Shown here: positions 1 through 8,267 of the stretch, piece after piece | Position numbering within the stretch: the stretch's first letter is position 1 | Layout: every line of letters starts with the position of its first letter | NCBI RefSeq assembly: GCF_021117385.1 | Contig: NZ_CP088252.1 | Location: forward strand, 1,550,001-1,614,000 | Direction of reading: 5' to 3' | From: Frateuria soli | GTDB lineage: Bacteria; Pseudomonadota; Gammaproteobacteria; Xanthomonadales; Rhodanobacteraceae | DNA: 64,000 nt | Notes under the pieces: generated by a model | The model's database searches: none | What the model was told of the DNA's origin: nothing | Seen by the model: only the letters and a program-made list of their open reading frames with translations | Made by a program: the position numbers and the translations under genes

Positions 1-60
1 GGCGTCTTCGACGCTGTCGGGAGATTCGGAAATGATTTCGATGACCTTGGCGACGCTCAT
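1..60 (-). CDS. Dodecin family flavin-binding protein (5' part)
   Basis: The first 20 codons lie in the window and read MSVAKVIEIISESPDSVEDA; the rest lies beyond the left edge. The opening MSV-KVIEI--SSP-S-EDA is the signature of dodecins, small beta-strand/helix proteins that form hollow dodecamers storing riboflavin or FMN. The usual Trp after Ser is Val here. The gene starts 88 bp from a perfect TTGAT-N4-ATCAA box, and a weak -10 (TAGGGT, minus strand, 115-120) lies between them, so it probably belongs to the island's FNR-type regulon. The family call rests on the N-terminus only. Confidence 0.75.
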   Translation of the reverse strand, partial: MSVAKVIEIISESPDSVEDA

Positions 61-141
61 GACGCATCCTCCGGCGGTTGGCAGATCCGGCGCAGTGCAC
101 GCCGGTCACGCCCCACCCTAGGCCGCCGGACGCGGACCGGC

Positions 142-155
142 TTGATCGTGATCAA
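142..155. promoter_or_regulatory. FNR-type box TTGATCGTGATCAA
   Basis: Perfect palindrome TTGAT-CGTG-ATCAA between the dodecin start (60) and the OsmC stop (175). On the minus strand TAGGGT follows after a 21-bp gap, the geometry of a class II activator site centred near -41.5. The likely target is dodecin. Confidence 0.75.
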
Positions 156-174
156 CTTGGCCGGCCGGAAGCCC

Positions 175-642
175 TCAGCGATCGGCGCGCAGGGGCAAGG
201 CCACGCCCGCCGGATCGAGCACGCGCACGTCGACCTCGACGCCCTGGCGCACGCTGCCGGTAACCACGCAGAAGTCCTCGAACTGCGCCAGCACGCGGTC
301 GAGGTGGTCGAGCGAGTCGGCAGCATCGGCGAGCTGCAGGTCGACCTCGATGCGCGGCACGCGCCAGCGCCCGCCCGCGTTGCGGGCGATGGTCGCGCGC
401 GCCTTCGCGGTCAACGGCGCCGGCGTGTTGCCGAACTTGCGCAGCGCGAACAGCAGGCTGGCCGCCAGGCAGTTGGCGACCGCCGTGGCCAGCAGGCGCG
501 ACGGGTTGGGGCCGTGGCCCTGTCCCAGCGGCGGCGGCTCGTCGGTCGCCAGCTCGCCTATCGCGGTGCCGTCGAAGCGCACGTTGAACTCGTAATCGCC
601 TACCTGGGTCAGGCTGATCTCGACCGTCTGTGCCTCGCTCAC
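175..642 (-). CDS. OsmC family peroxiredoxin-like protein
   Basis: This 155-residue protein is of OsmC/Ohr type: thiol peroxidases that reduce organic or fatty-acid hydroperoxides and may also act on sulfane sulfur. Both redox cysteines are present, Cys58 in AVANCLAASL and Cys125 in FEDFCVVTGSVRQG. The start is GTG at 642, overlapping the stop of the RND gene as GTGA, which implies translational coupling. It is the last gene of the sqr operon (sqr, DUF2892, DUF302, adaptor, RND pump, osmC), suggesting clean-up of reactive sulfur or peroxides. Substrate cannot be told from sequence. Confidence 0.85.
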   Translation of the reverse strand: MSEAQTVEISLTQVGDYEFNVRFDGTAIGELATDEPPPLGQGHGPNPSRLLATAVANCLAASLLFALRKFGNTPAPLTAKARATIARNAGGRWRVPRIEVDLQLADAADSLDHLDRVLAQFEDFCVVTGSVRQGVEVDVRVLDPAGVALPLRADR

Positions 643-3600
643 GTCACCTCTCCTTCGATCTGCGGCGCCCGGTGCGCCAGCCATGCGTAGTAAAGCAGCG
701 GGATCACCAGCAGGGTGAGCACCGTGGACACCAGGATGCCGAAGATCAGTGACACCGCCAGGCCCTGGAAGATCGGGTCGTCGATGATGAAGAAACCGCC
801 GACCATCGCGGCCACGCCGGTCAGCACGATCGGCTTGGCACGCACCGCCGCCGCTTCGACCACCGCCTCGCCCAGCGGCCGGCCGGCGGCCAGCGCGTGG
901 TTGATGAAGTCGATCAGCAGGATCGAGTTGCGCACGATGATGCCGGCCAGCGCGATCATGCCGATCATCGAGGTGGCGGTGTACTGCGCGCCGACCAGCG
1001 CATGGCCGGGCATCACGCCGATCACGGTCAGCGGGATCGGCGCCATGATGATCAGCGGCACCAGGTAGCTCCTGAACTGGCCGACCACCAGCAGGTAGAT
1101 CAGCAGCAGGCCGACCGAGTAGGCCAGGCCCATGTCGCGGAAGGTCTCGTAGGTGATCTGCCATTCGCCGTCCCACTTCACCGAGGGCGCGCTGGTGTCC
1201 GGTGGCTGCGCGATGAAGTGCTGGCCCAGCCGCGCACCGGCGACGTCGTGCTCGCGCAGGGTGCCGACCAGGCTGAACATGCCGTACAGCGGGCTGTCGG
1301 TGGCGCCGGCATCGTCGCCGGTAACGTAGGCGTAGGGCAGCAGGTCCTTGTGGTAGATCGCCTGCTCCCAGCTGGCCGGGCGCACGCTCACCACTTCGGA
1401 CAGCGGCACCAGCGCGCCGTTGCGGGCACGCACTTCCAGTGCCAGCAACTGCGCCAGCGAGGCCTGGTCGCCGGCCGGCAGGCGCAGGCGCACCGGCACG
1501 GCGTAACGCGCGTTGCCGTCCATCAGGTAGGTGGCGTCCTCGCCGGAAAGCGCGGTGCGCAAGGCCTGCGCGATGCCGGCCTGGTCCAGGCCCAGCCGTG
1601 CGGCACGCTCGCGGTCGACCACCATCACTTCGCGCGGCGCGGCGTCCTCGACGCTGGAATCGACATCGACCACGTCCGGGTTGGCCTTGAAGCGACGCTC
1701 CAGTGCCAGCGCGGTGCGCCGCACCGTGTCGTAGTCCGGTCCGTAGACCTCGGCCACGATGGGTGCGAGCACGGGCGGGCCGGGTGGCACTTCGACGATC
1801 TTCACCGAGGCACCGTGGCGCGCGCCGATCTTCGCCAGCTCGGGCCGGATCGCCAGCGCGATGGCATGGCTCTGGCGGTCGCGCAGCGCCTTGTCCACCA
1901 GGTTCACCTGCAGGTCGCCGACGTTGGCGCCGCCGCGCAGGTAGTACTGGCGCACTAGCCCGTTGAAGGTGATCGGGGCTGCGGTGCCGGCGTAGCCCTG
2001 CCAGTTGGCCACTTCCGGCAGCGTGGCCACGGCCTGGGCCAGCTCGCCGAGCACGCGGTTGGTGCGCTCCAGCGTGCTGCCCTCGGGCATGTCCACGACC
2101 ACCTGGAATTCGGACTTGTTGTCGAACGGCAGCATCTTGAGGACTACCGCCTTGACCACCACCAGCCCGACCGCCGCCAGCACCAGCACGCCCATCGCGG
2201 CGAACAGCAATCGCCGGCGACGGCGTGCCTTCTCGCCGGCGATGAACGGCGTCATCACCCGCCCGAACAGGCGGTGCAGGCGACTGTCGGCCGGCGCGTG
2301 GGCGCTTTCGCCGCCGTGCCCGTGGTGCCCCAGCAGCTTGAGCGCCAGCCACGGCGTGACGATCAGCGCCACCGCCAGCGACAGCAGCATGCCGGCCGAG
2401 GCGTTGATCGGGATCGGCCGCATGTACGGCCCCATCAGCCCCGACACGAACGCCATCGGCAGCAGCGCGGCGATCACCGTGAAGGTGGCCAGGATGGTCG
2501 GTCCGCCGACCTCGCTCACCGCCTCGGGGATCGCCTCGCGCAGGGTGCGTCCGCCCAGCGCCATGTGCCGGTGGATGTTCTCCACCACCACGATCGCATC
2601 GTCGACCAGGATGCCGATGGAGAAGATCAGCGCGAACAGCGACACGCGGTTGAGGGTGAAGCCCATCGCCCACGACGCGAACAGGGTAAGCATCAGCGTG
2701 ATGATGACCGCAGTGCCGACCACGATCGCCTCGCGCCAGCCCAGCGCGAACAGCACCAGCAGCACCACCGAACCGGTGGCGAAGATGAGCTTGTGGATCA
2801 GCTTGTTCGCCTTGTCGGTGGCGGTCTGGCCGTAGTCGCGGGTCACCGTCACGTGCACGCCGGCGGGGATGGTCACGTTGCGCAGCGCGCCCAGCCGCGC
2901 GGTGATGGCGCTGGTGATGTCGGCGGCATTGGCGCCGGGTTTCTTGGCCACCGCCAGGGTGACCGCCGGGGCATTGCCGGCCGGGCCGCCCTTGCTTGCC
3001 GGCGCGCCGAACCAGACGTAGCGGCTGGGCAGGTCGGCGCCGGCATGGATGCGCGCCACGTCGGACAGGAATACCGGCTGGCCGTGCTTGAGGCCGATCA
3101 CCAGGTTGGCCACGTCGCCGGCATTGGCCAGGAAGCTTCCCGCGGTCACCGGGATGGCGCGGTCGCCGGTCACCCGCTCGCCGGCCTGGGTGACCACGTT
3201 CGCCGCCTTGAGCGCCCCGGCGAGGTCGCCGACCGCCATGCCGTAGGCGGCCAGCCGCGCGGCGTCCAGCTCCACCACCACCGCGCGCGTCGGTGCGCCC
3301 AGCGTGTAGACATCGCGGGTGCCGGGCACGCGCTTCAGATCGGTCTCCAGCGTGTGCGCCACCTCGGCCAGGCGGGTGGGGTTCTGCGCCGGCGCGTCGC
3401 TCCACAAGGTCAGCGCCATCACCGGCACGTCGTCGATGCCCATCGGCCGGATCAACGGCGGCCCGACGCCCAGCCCGGGCGGCACGAAGTCCTGGTTCTG
3501 GAAGACCTGGTTGTACAGCCGCACGATCGCGGCCTGGCGGGGCACGCCGACTTCGAACTCGACCGTCAGCACCGCCATCCCCGGCTGGCTCACCGAATAG

Positions 3601-3863
3601 ACGTGCTTGACGCCCTCGATCTCGGAGAGCTTCTGCTCCAGCGGGAAGGCCACCAGGTTTTCCACGTCGCGCACGCCGGCGCCGGGGAACGGCACCATCA
3701 CGTTGGCCATGGTCACGTCGATCTGCGGCTCCTCCTCGCGCGGCGTGATCGCCGCCGCGGCCAGCCCGAGCAGCAGCGCGGCCAGCGCCAGGATCGGGGT
3801 GAGCGGGGAGGCCTGGAAGGCGCGCGCGATGCGGCCGGAGAAACCGAGCTTCGGCTCGCTCAC
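639..3863 (-). CDS. RND efflux transporter permease subunit
   Basis: This 1074-residue inner-membrane permease belongs to the AcrB/MexB/CzcA superfamily and exports its substrate with proton antiport. The N-terminal membrane anchor is followed by PREEEPQIDVTMANVMVPFPGA, the usual opening of the first porter domain, then two blocks of transmembrane segments split by periplasmic loops; the RND signature region GILVDDAIVVVENIHRH is visible about residue 410. The start is GTG at 3863, with the stop of the adaptor gene overlapping by 4 bases. No outer-membrane channel gene is adjacent, so it must borrow a TolC-like partner. Placement behind sqr and DUF302 suggests a link with sulfide or thiol stress. 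The substrate is unknown. Confidence 0.92.
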   Translation of the reverse strand: MSEPKLGFSGRIARAFQASPLTPILALAALLLGLAAAAITPREEEPQIDVTMANVMVPFPGAGVRDVENLVAFPLEQKLSEIEGVKHVYSVSQPGMAVLTVEFEVGVPRQAAIVRLYNQVFQNQDFVPPGLGVGPPLIRPMGIDDVPVMALTLWSDAPAQNPTRLAEVAHTLETDLKRVPGTRDVYTLGAPTRAVVVELDAARLAAYGMAVGDLAGALKAANVVTQAGERVTGDRAIPVTAGSFLANAGDVANLVIGLKHGQPVFLSDVARIHAGADLPSRYVWFGAPASKGGPAGNAPAVTLAVAKKPGANAADITSAITARLGALRNVTIPAGVHVTVTRDYGQTATDKANKLIHKLIFATGSVVLLVLFALGWREAIVVGTAVIITLMLTLFASWAMGFTLNRVSLFALIFSIGILVDDAIVVVENIHRHMALGGRTLREAIPEAVSEVGGPTILATFTVIAALLPMAFVSGLMGPYMRPIPINASAGMLLSLAVALIVTPWLALKLLGHHGHGGESAHAPADSRLHRLFGRVMTPFIAGEKARRRRRLLFAAMGVLVLAAVGLVVVKAVVLKMLPFDNKSEFQVVVDMPEGSTLERTNRVLGELAQAVATLPEVANWQGYAGTAAPITFNGLVRQYYLRGGANVGDLQVNLVDKALRDRQSHAIALAIRPELAKIGARHGASVKIVEVPPGPPVLAPIVAEVYGPDYDTVRRTALALERRFKANPDVVDVDSSVEDAAPREVMVVDRERAARLGLDQAGIAQALRTALSGEDATYLMDGNARYAVPVRLRLPAGDQASLAQLLALEVRARNGALVPLSEVVSVRPASWEQAIYHKDLLPYAYVTGDDAGATDSPLYGMFSLVGTLREHDVAGARLGQHFIAQPPDTSAPSVKWDGEWQITYETFRDMGLAYSVGLLLIYLLVVGQFRSYLVPLIIMAPIPLTVIGVMPGHALVGAQYTATSMIGMIALAGIIVRNSILLIDFINHALAAGRPLGEAVVEAAAVRAKPIVLTGVAAMVGGFFIIDDPIFQGLAVSLIFGILVSTVLTLLVIPLLYYAWLAHRAPQIEGEVT

Positions 3864-4936
3864 GGCGCCGCCTCGTTGCGGTGCGCGCCGATCCAGCGCG
3901 CCGCCGCGGCCGGATCGAGCGCGATGCGCTCGCCATCGTCCAGACCGGCCAACACCTCGACCGCGTCGCCGTAGCGCGCACCGGTGCGCACCTGGCGCAA
4001 CTGCGGCGCGCCCTGCCCCAGCACGTAGACACCCTGCAGCTCGCCCCGCTGCACCAGCGCCGAGGCCGGCACCAGCAGGCGACGCTCGCGCCCGACCGCG
4101 AAGGCGACCTTGACGGTCATGCCCGGGTACAGGCCGGTGTCGTCGCCGGGCAGCTCCAGCCGCACGCTGAAGGTGTGCGTATCCGGATCGGCATACGGGA
4201 AGACCGTCAGCCTCGTCGCGGGCACGCGGCGCGCGCCATCGTCCAGCAGCACTTCGGCCTGATTGAGCCGGCGGATCGCATCGACCGCGCTTTGCGGCAC
4301 CTGCACGGTGACGCGCAGGTCCTTCAGCGAGACGCCTGCCATCAAAGGCTGGCCCGGCTGCACCGACTCGCCGACCTGCACGAAGCGACGCGTGACGATG
4401 CCCGCGTACGGCGCGCGCACCACGGTGTAGTCCAGCTGCTGGCCGACCTCGCGCATCTGCGCCTGCGCGGCCTGCAGCGCGGCGCGGGCCGCGTCGCGTC
4501 GGGCGCGCTCCTGGTCCAGCTGCTGGCGCGCGACCAGGCCGCGCTCGGCGATCGCCGCAACGCGCTTGTACGACGCTTCCGCCTCGTCATAGGCCGCCTG
4601 CGCCGCCGCGATCTGTGCCTGCGCGCGGTTGCGTGCGGACTTCTGTTCGACGTCGGTGAAGCGCACGATCACCGCGCCCTCGGGCACGGTGTCGTTGACG
4701 TCGTACGGCAGCTCGACTACGCGCCCGGCGGTCTGCGCCGACACGGTGGCCTGGTTGATCGCCTCGACCACGCCGTCCCAGGCCTGTTCGCGCGGGGCCT
4801 CCTGCAGGTGCACGACGCGGCTGGCCAGGTCGGCCTGCACGGATGGCGCGCGCGGCGCCGGCGGCTCACCGCCGCGGCAGCCGGCCAGCAGCAGGAACGC
4901 CAGACCCAGCACCGGCCATGGTCGGTGCTTGCGCAT
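3860..4936 (-). CDS. RND efflux periplasmic adaptor lipoprotein (HlyD/MFP family)
   Basis: This 358-residue membrane-fusion protein bridges the RND permease to an outer-membrane channel. An N-terminal signal ends in the lipobox LLLAGC, so it should be lipid-anchored. It then shows the split biotinyl-lipoyl domain (SAQTAGRVVEL and VRAPYAGIVTRRFVQVGE), a long alpha-helical hairpin rich in Ala/Gln/Arg (about residues 110-170), and the beta-barrel domain. The start is ATG at 4936, sharing its A with the TGA of the DUF302 gene (TGATG). It is co-transcribed with the permease. Confidence 0.9.
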   Translation of the reverse strand: MRKHRPWPVLGLAFLLLAGCRGGEPPAPRAPSVQADLASRVVHLQEAPREQAWDGVVEAINQATVSAQTAGRVVELPYDVNDTVPEGAVIVRFTDVEQKSARNRAQAQIAAAQAAYDEAEASYKRVAAIAERGLVARQQLDQERARRDAARAALQAAQAQMREVGQQLDYTVVRAPYAGIVTRRFVQVGESVQPGQPLMAGVSLKDLRVTVQVPQSAVDAIRRLNQAEVLLDDGARRVPATRLTVFPYADPDTHTFSVRLELPGDDTGLYPGMTVKVAFAVGRERRLLVPASALVQRGELQGVYVLGQGAPQLRQVRTGARYGDAVEVLAGLDDGERIALDPAAAARWIGAHRNEAAP

Positions 4937-5319
4937 CAGCGGGCCTCGTCGATCATCCGGCGCATCTGCGCCTGGACCTCGCTGGCCACCGGCTGCAGCG
5001 CGGGATCGTCCGACAGCATGCCCAGCAGATGGTCCGGCTCGATCATGCCGATGCGGGTCTGCCCGTCTTCGGTATAGACCGAGATACGGCAGGGCAGCGC
5101 CATGTTCAGGCGCATGTCCGTTGCCATCACCGTCGCCGCCTGCCGCGGGTTGCAGACTTCGAACACCTTGCACTCGCGCTCGAACGGCACGCCCTTGCCG
5201 CGCAGCGTGGCGCCGATGTCATGCACGTGCAGCACGCCGAAGCCGTGGCGGCGCACGGCGGCATCCAGGTCCTCGGCGGCCCGGGCGAAGGACTTTGCGG
5301 TTTCGGTGATGTAGTACAC
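4936..5319 (-). CDS. DUF302 family protein
   Basis: This 127-residue protein begins with the DUF302 hallmark YYITETAKSFARAAEDL and continues with HDIGATLRGKGV and CKVFEVCNP; the N-P pair and the two cysteines are typical. DUF302 proteins often occur beside sulfur-oxidation and RND genes, but their biochemical role is not established. I chose GTG at 5319 because a GAGG ribosome-binding site lies just upstream and the domain starts there; a longer reading to 5493 only adds shadow sequence from the neighbouring gene. The stop overlaps the adaptor start. Confidence 0.85.
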   Translation of the reverse strand: MYYITETAKSFARAAEDLDAAVRRHGFGVLHVHDIGATLRGKGVPFERECKVFEVCNPRQAATVMATDMRLNMALPCRISVYTEDGQTRIGMIEPDHLLGMLSDDPALQPVASEVQAQMRRMIDEAR

Positions 5320-5354
5320 GGCGGTTGCCTCGATGGTCGGCAAGGGTGGCGGGG

Positions 5355-5561
5355 TCAACGGGGGAAGGCGCAGCCGGGCTTGAACCCGAGCCCCTTGAGG
5401 ATCATCGCCAGCGGGCAGAAGCCGGTGAACGAGGACTGCAGCAGGTTGGCGCCGACGAACACGGCCAGCCACAACCAGGCGGGCGACACCCACCAGCCCA
5501 GCCCGACGGACAGCAGCACCATGCTTCCGGCAAAGCCGAGTACGACGCGATCGATGTTCAT
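5355..5561 (-). CDS. DUF2892 (YgaP-like) small membrane protein
   Basis: The product has 68 residues with two hydrophobic segments (VVLGFAGSMVLLSVGLGWWV and WLWLAVFVGANLLQSS) followed by the conserved FTGFCPLAMILKGLGF tail. This matches the C-terminal membrane domain of the thiosulfate sulfurtransferase YgaP, here without a rhodanese domain. The ATG overlaps the sqr stop by 4 bases (ATGA), so it is translated with sqr. Stand-alone copies are common next to sulfide-oxidation genes; the cysteines suggest handling of sulfane sulfur at the membrane, which is inference. Confidence 0.85.
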   Translation of the reverse strand: MNIDRVVLGFAGSMVLLSVGLGWWVSPAWLWLAVFVGANLLQSSFTGFCPLAMILKGLGFKPGCAFPR

Positions 5562-6859
5562 GGAAGGTCTCCCTGGGATGGTTTGACGGGCGGCTTGAGC
5601 CGTTCGATGCCGAGCAGCTTGAGCACGTATTTCTCGTAGACCGGCTCGGTGTTGCCGGTGCGGATCTTGTGCAGGTAGTACTTCTCGAAGGCGAGCTTGG
5701 CCAGGTGTACCCACTTGCCCTCCCTCGCCCAGGTGACGTTGCGCGGCGGGATCTGCGGCAGCGCCACGAAGGCCGCGCCGGTATCGCCCATGTCGGCCAG
5801 GCACACCGCGTTCCAGGTCGCGCGCGCGTCGGCCTGGCGGCCGGCGATCTCGTCGCGCAGGTTGTGCGCGATGGCGGTCACCATCGACTCGATCATGAAG
5901 CCGGTCTTGGGTGCGCCGGTGGGCACGGGGGTGGCCTCCACCGGCGGAATTGCCACGCACACGCCGGCCGCGAAGATGTTGCGGAAGCGCGGGTTGCGCT
6001 GGTGCTCGTCGATCAGGATGAAGCCGCGCGGGTTGGTCAGCCCCTCGATGCCGCGCACCGCGTCCACGCCGGTGAAGGCCGGCAGCAGCATCGCGTAGGC
6101 GAACGGCAATTCGCTCTCGCCCGCTGGCGCGCCCCTGGCGTCGACCTCCTGCAACCGCAGCTTGCCGGCCTCGGCGCCGAGTACCTTGGCACTGGTGATC
6201 CACTTGATCTCGCGCTGGCGAAGCTCCCGCTCCAGCAGGCCCTTCGAATCGCCGACGCCGCCCAGGCCCATGTGGCCGATGTACGGCTCGGGCGTGACAT
6301 AGGTGATCGGCACCCGATCGCGCAGCTTGCGCTTGCGCAGGTCGGAGTCCAGCAACAGCGCGAACTCGTAGGCCGGTCCGAAGCAGCTGGCGCCCGCCGC
6401 CGCGCCGACCACCACCGGACCCGGCGCGGCCAGGAACGCCTGGTAGGCCTCCCAGGCGCGCTGCGCGTGTTCCGCGGTGCAGATCGACTGCGTGTGCCCA
6501 TCCGGGCCCAGCCCGGGTACCTCGTCGAACGCCAGCCGAGGACCGGTGGCGATCACCAGGTAGTCGTAGTCGAGCATCCGGCCGTCGCGCAGTTGCACCC
6601 GGCTCTCGGCCGCCAGCACGTTCCCGGCCGGCACCTCGACGAAGCGGATGTCGTGGTTCGCCATCGGCTCGGCGATGGCGAACCCGATGTCCTCGCGCTT
6701 GCGCGAGCCCAGCGCCAGCCAGGGGTTGGAAGGGGTGAAGTTGAAGCGCGGCCCGTCGCCGACCAGCGTGACGGTGTGCTCCTTGCCGAGCGCGGCGCGG
6801 ATCTCGTAGGCCGCCGCGGTGCCGCCCAGCCCGGCGCCCAGAACGATGATGTTGGCCAT
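5558..6859 (-). CDS. sqr: Sulfide:quinone oxidoreductase
   Basis: This 433-residue FAD enzyme oxidises sulfide to sulfane sulfur and passes electrons to the quinone pool at the inner membrane. It has an N-terminal dinucleotide fold (IIVLGAGLGGTAAAYEI). Three cysteines sit where type I SQR (Acidithiobacillus) has its catalytic ones: Cys127 in QSICTAEHA, Cys159 in GASCFGPAYEF and Cys353 in WNAVCLADMGD. The GVCVAIPPVE and PKTGFMIESM segments are also characteristic. It heads a six-gene operon that also encodes DUF2892, DUF302, an RND pump and OsmC. Upstream lie an FNR-type box and a nested AT-rich palindrome shared with a divergent persulfide-sensor-like ArsR gene, so both oxygen status and sulfide may control it. 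Confidence 0.93.
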   Translation of the reverse strand: MANIIVLGAGLGGTAAAYEIRAALGKEHTVTLVGDGPRFNFTPSNPWLALGSRKREDIGFAIAEPMANHDIRFVEVPAGNVLAAESRVQLRDGRMLDYDYLVIATGPRLAFDEVPGLGPDGHTQSICTAEHAQRAWEAYQAFLAAPGPVVVGAAAGASCFGPAYEFALLLDSDLRKRKLRDRVPITYVTPEPYIGHMGLGGVGDSKGLLERELRQREIKWITSAKVLGAEAGKLRLQEVDARGAPAGESELPFAYAMLLPAFTGVDAVRGIEGLTNPRGFILIDEHQRNPRFRNIFAAGVCVAIPPVEATPVPTGAPKTGFMIESMVTAIAHNLRDEIAGRQADARATWNAVCLADMGDTGAAFVALPQIPPRNVTWAREGKWVHLAKLAFEKYYLHKIRTGNTEPVYEKYVLKLLGIERLKPPVKPSQGDLP

Positions 6860-6915
6860 GGTGATCGCTCCCGGTGGATACGTCGGCAGGGTCGCCGTCG
6901 CCGGGACGGCGGCGT

Positions 6916-6929
6916 TTGACCGGCATCAA
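6916..6929. promoter_or_regulatory. FNR-type box TTGACCGGCATCAA
   Basis: TTGAC-CGGC-ATCAA is centred 63 bp before the sqr start (6859) and lies just inside the ArsR-type operator at 6939-6974. The likely target is the sqr operon. I see no convincing -10 at the 21-bp spacing found at other boxes. Confidence 0.7.
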
Positions 6930-6938
6930 ACGCGGATA

Positions 6939-6974
6939 ATATTAGCTTCATCTAATGTAAGCACAAGCTAATAT
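6939..6974. promoter_or_regulatory. Nested AT-rich palindromic operator for the divergent ArsR/BigR-like regulator
   Basis: The sqr/arsR divergent gap contains ATATTAGCTT (6939-6948) and its exact complement AAGCTAATAT (6965-6974). Inside is a second perfect palindrome, ATTAG-N6-CTAAT (6941-6956). The AT-rich block stands out against GC-rich surroundings and lies immediately before the regulator's start (6999), as expected for ArsR/BigR autoregulated operators. Confidence 0.75.
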
Positions 6975-6998
6975 ACAGACCTGCTAAAGTCAACCGCC

Positions 6999-7376
6999 AT
7001 GCCGACCACCCCGTCCATCGACCTTTCCGCCATGCACGCCCGCGCCGACGAGGCCGCGCGCCTGCTCAAGGCATTGGGGAATCCACAGCGCCTGCGGGTG
7101 CTGTGCCTGCTGGTGGGCGGCGAGTTGACGGTGGGACAGATCCACAAGGCGCTGCCGGACCTCAGCCAGTCCGCGCTTTCGCAGCACCTGGCGCGGCTGC
7201 GCGAGGAAGGCCTGGTGGGCACGCGGCGCGAGGCGCAATCGATCCATTACGCGCTCGAGCCGGGCCCCGCGCAGGCGGTGATCGAAACGCTGCACGGCGC
7301 CTATTGTTCGCCCCCGACCGCTCGCCGTGGCCGTCGAAGCAGGCCGCCGCGGCAGGATCGCGACGGCGGCGATTGA
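6999..7376 (+). CDS. ArsR-family repressor, BigR/SqrR-like persulfide sensor
   Basis: This 125-residue winged-helix protein contains the ArsR core LLKALGNPQRLRVLCLLVGG and the recognition helix SQSALSQHLARLREEGL. Cys36 and Cys103 are separated by almost the same distance as the two cysteines of BigR/SqrR, which form a tetrasulfide bridge with persulfides and release DNA. It is transcribed divergently from sqr across a palindromic operator, as expected for a sulfide-responsive switch. The C-terminal tail is Arg-rich and probably disordered. Arsenic or metal sensing is less likely because no CxC motif is seen. The sensor assignment is inference from cysteine spacing and context. Confidence 0.8.
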   Translation: MPTTPSIDLSAMHARADEAARLLKALGNPQRLRVLCLLVGGELTVGQIHKALPDLSQSALSQHLARLREEGLVGTRREAQSIHYALEPGPAQAVIETLHGAYCSPPTARRGRRSRPPRQDRDGGD

Positions 7377-7386
7377 TCCCGGTCAA
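7373..7386. promoter_or_regulatory. FNR-type box TTGATCCCGGTCAA
   Basis: TTGAT-CCCG-GTCAA overlaps the stop codon of the arsR-type gene and is centred 63 bp before the universal stress gene at 7443. A CATGCT hexamer follows 19 bp after the box. Confidence 0.65.
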
Positions 7387-7442
7387 ACGCGCGCGGCGCG
7401 GCGCGCGCATGCTTGGTGCAACCGCCCCGCGGGAAGCGTGCC

Positions 7443-8234
7443 ATGACCGAACTGATCGTTACCGTCGCCGAACCCGAACGCGAGGCGCCCTTGCTGGACT
7501 ATGCGTTTTCGCTGGCCCGCCAGTGGCACGCCTGGGTCACCGGGCTGTGCGTGATCCCCATCGATGCGGTGGTGATGGCGCTGCCCGATGGCGCCGGCAT
7601 CCTGGCGGCGGAACAGCGCGATGCGCTGGCCGACGAGGCGTGGTGGCAGCAGCGCTGCAAGGCGGCCGCCGTCGGTGGGAGCTGGGAGGTGGTCTGCGGC
7701 GTGTACCGCAAGGTGGTGGCCGAGCGCGCCAGCCTGGCTGACCTGGTCATCGGGCGGCTGCCCGGCTGGCCGGTCAGCCTGCAGGACGCCTCGCGCCGGC
7801 TGGCCGAATCGCTGGTGCACGGTGGCTGTCCGATCATCCTGGTACCGGACGACTGGGTCGCGCGGCCGGCGATCGGCCACGTGCTGCTTGCCTGGAACGG
7901 CAGCGCGCCGGCGGCCCGTGCCGCGCGCGCCGCACTGCCGCTGTTGCGCATGGCCGACCGGGTGACCGTCCTCGACGGCACGCACCGCCCCGGGGCCAGG
8001 ATCGCCGCTCCGCTGCGCGAGTGGCTGGCCCGGCAGGGCGTGCCATGCGAGTGGCGGCCGTTCGAGGCCCGCGGCGACGTGGGCGAAGCCATTCATCACG
8101 AAGCCGCCGGCCTCGGCGTCGACCTGCTGGTGCAAGGCGCCTGGGGCCGCCGTCGCGCCAGCGAGCGACTGCTCGGCGGCGCCACCCGTCATTCATTGCG
8201 GCACAGCCGCCTGCCGCTGCTGCTCGCGCCCTGA
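7443..8234 (+). CDS. Universal stress protein, tandem-domain type
   Basis: This 263-residue UspA-family protein has two repeats. The N-terminal half is degenerate. The second domain begins near HVLLAWNGSAPAARAARAAL and ends with the nucleotide-binding loop GAWGRRRASERLLGGAT, close to the G-x2-G-x9-G-(S/T) consensus. Such proteins typically bind ATP or AMP and support survival under starvation or anoxia. An FNR-type box lies upstream, and the GGGAAG ribosome-binding site supports the ATG at 7443. It appears to be transcribed alone, convergent with the PRPP synthetase-like gene. Confidence 0.88.
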   Translation: MTELIVTVAEPEREAPLLDYAFSLARQWHAWVTGLCVIPIDAVVMALPDGAGILAAEQRDALADEAWWQQRCKAAAVGGSWEVVCGVYRKVVAERASLADLVIGRLPGWPVSLQDASRRLAESLVHGGCPIILVPDDWVARPAIGHVLLAWNGSAPAARAARAALPLLRMADRVTVLDGTHRPGARIAAPLREWLARQGVPCEWRPFEARGDVGEAIHHEAAGLGVDLLVQGAWGRRRASERLLGGATRHSLRHSRLPLLLAP

Positions 8235-8267
8235 GGTCGCCGCGCTCCGCCGGGCGACGCCGGGCGG

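Noticed and set aside
175-4032. Single long minus-strand frame spanning osmC and much of the RND gene
   Set aside because: Only its last 155 codons are protein-like (OsmC); the rest is an out-of-frame reading of the RND permease.
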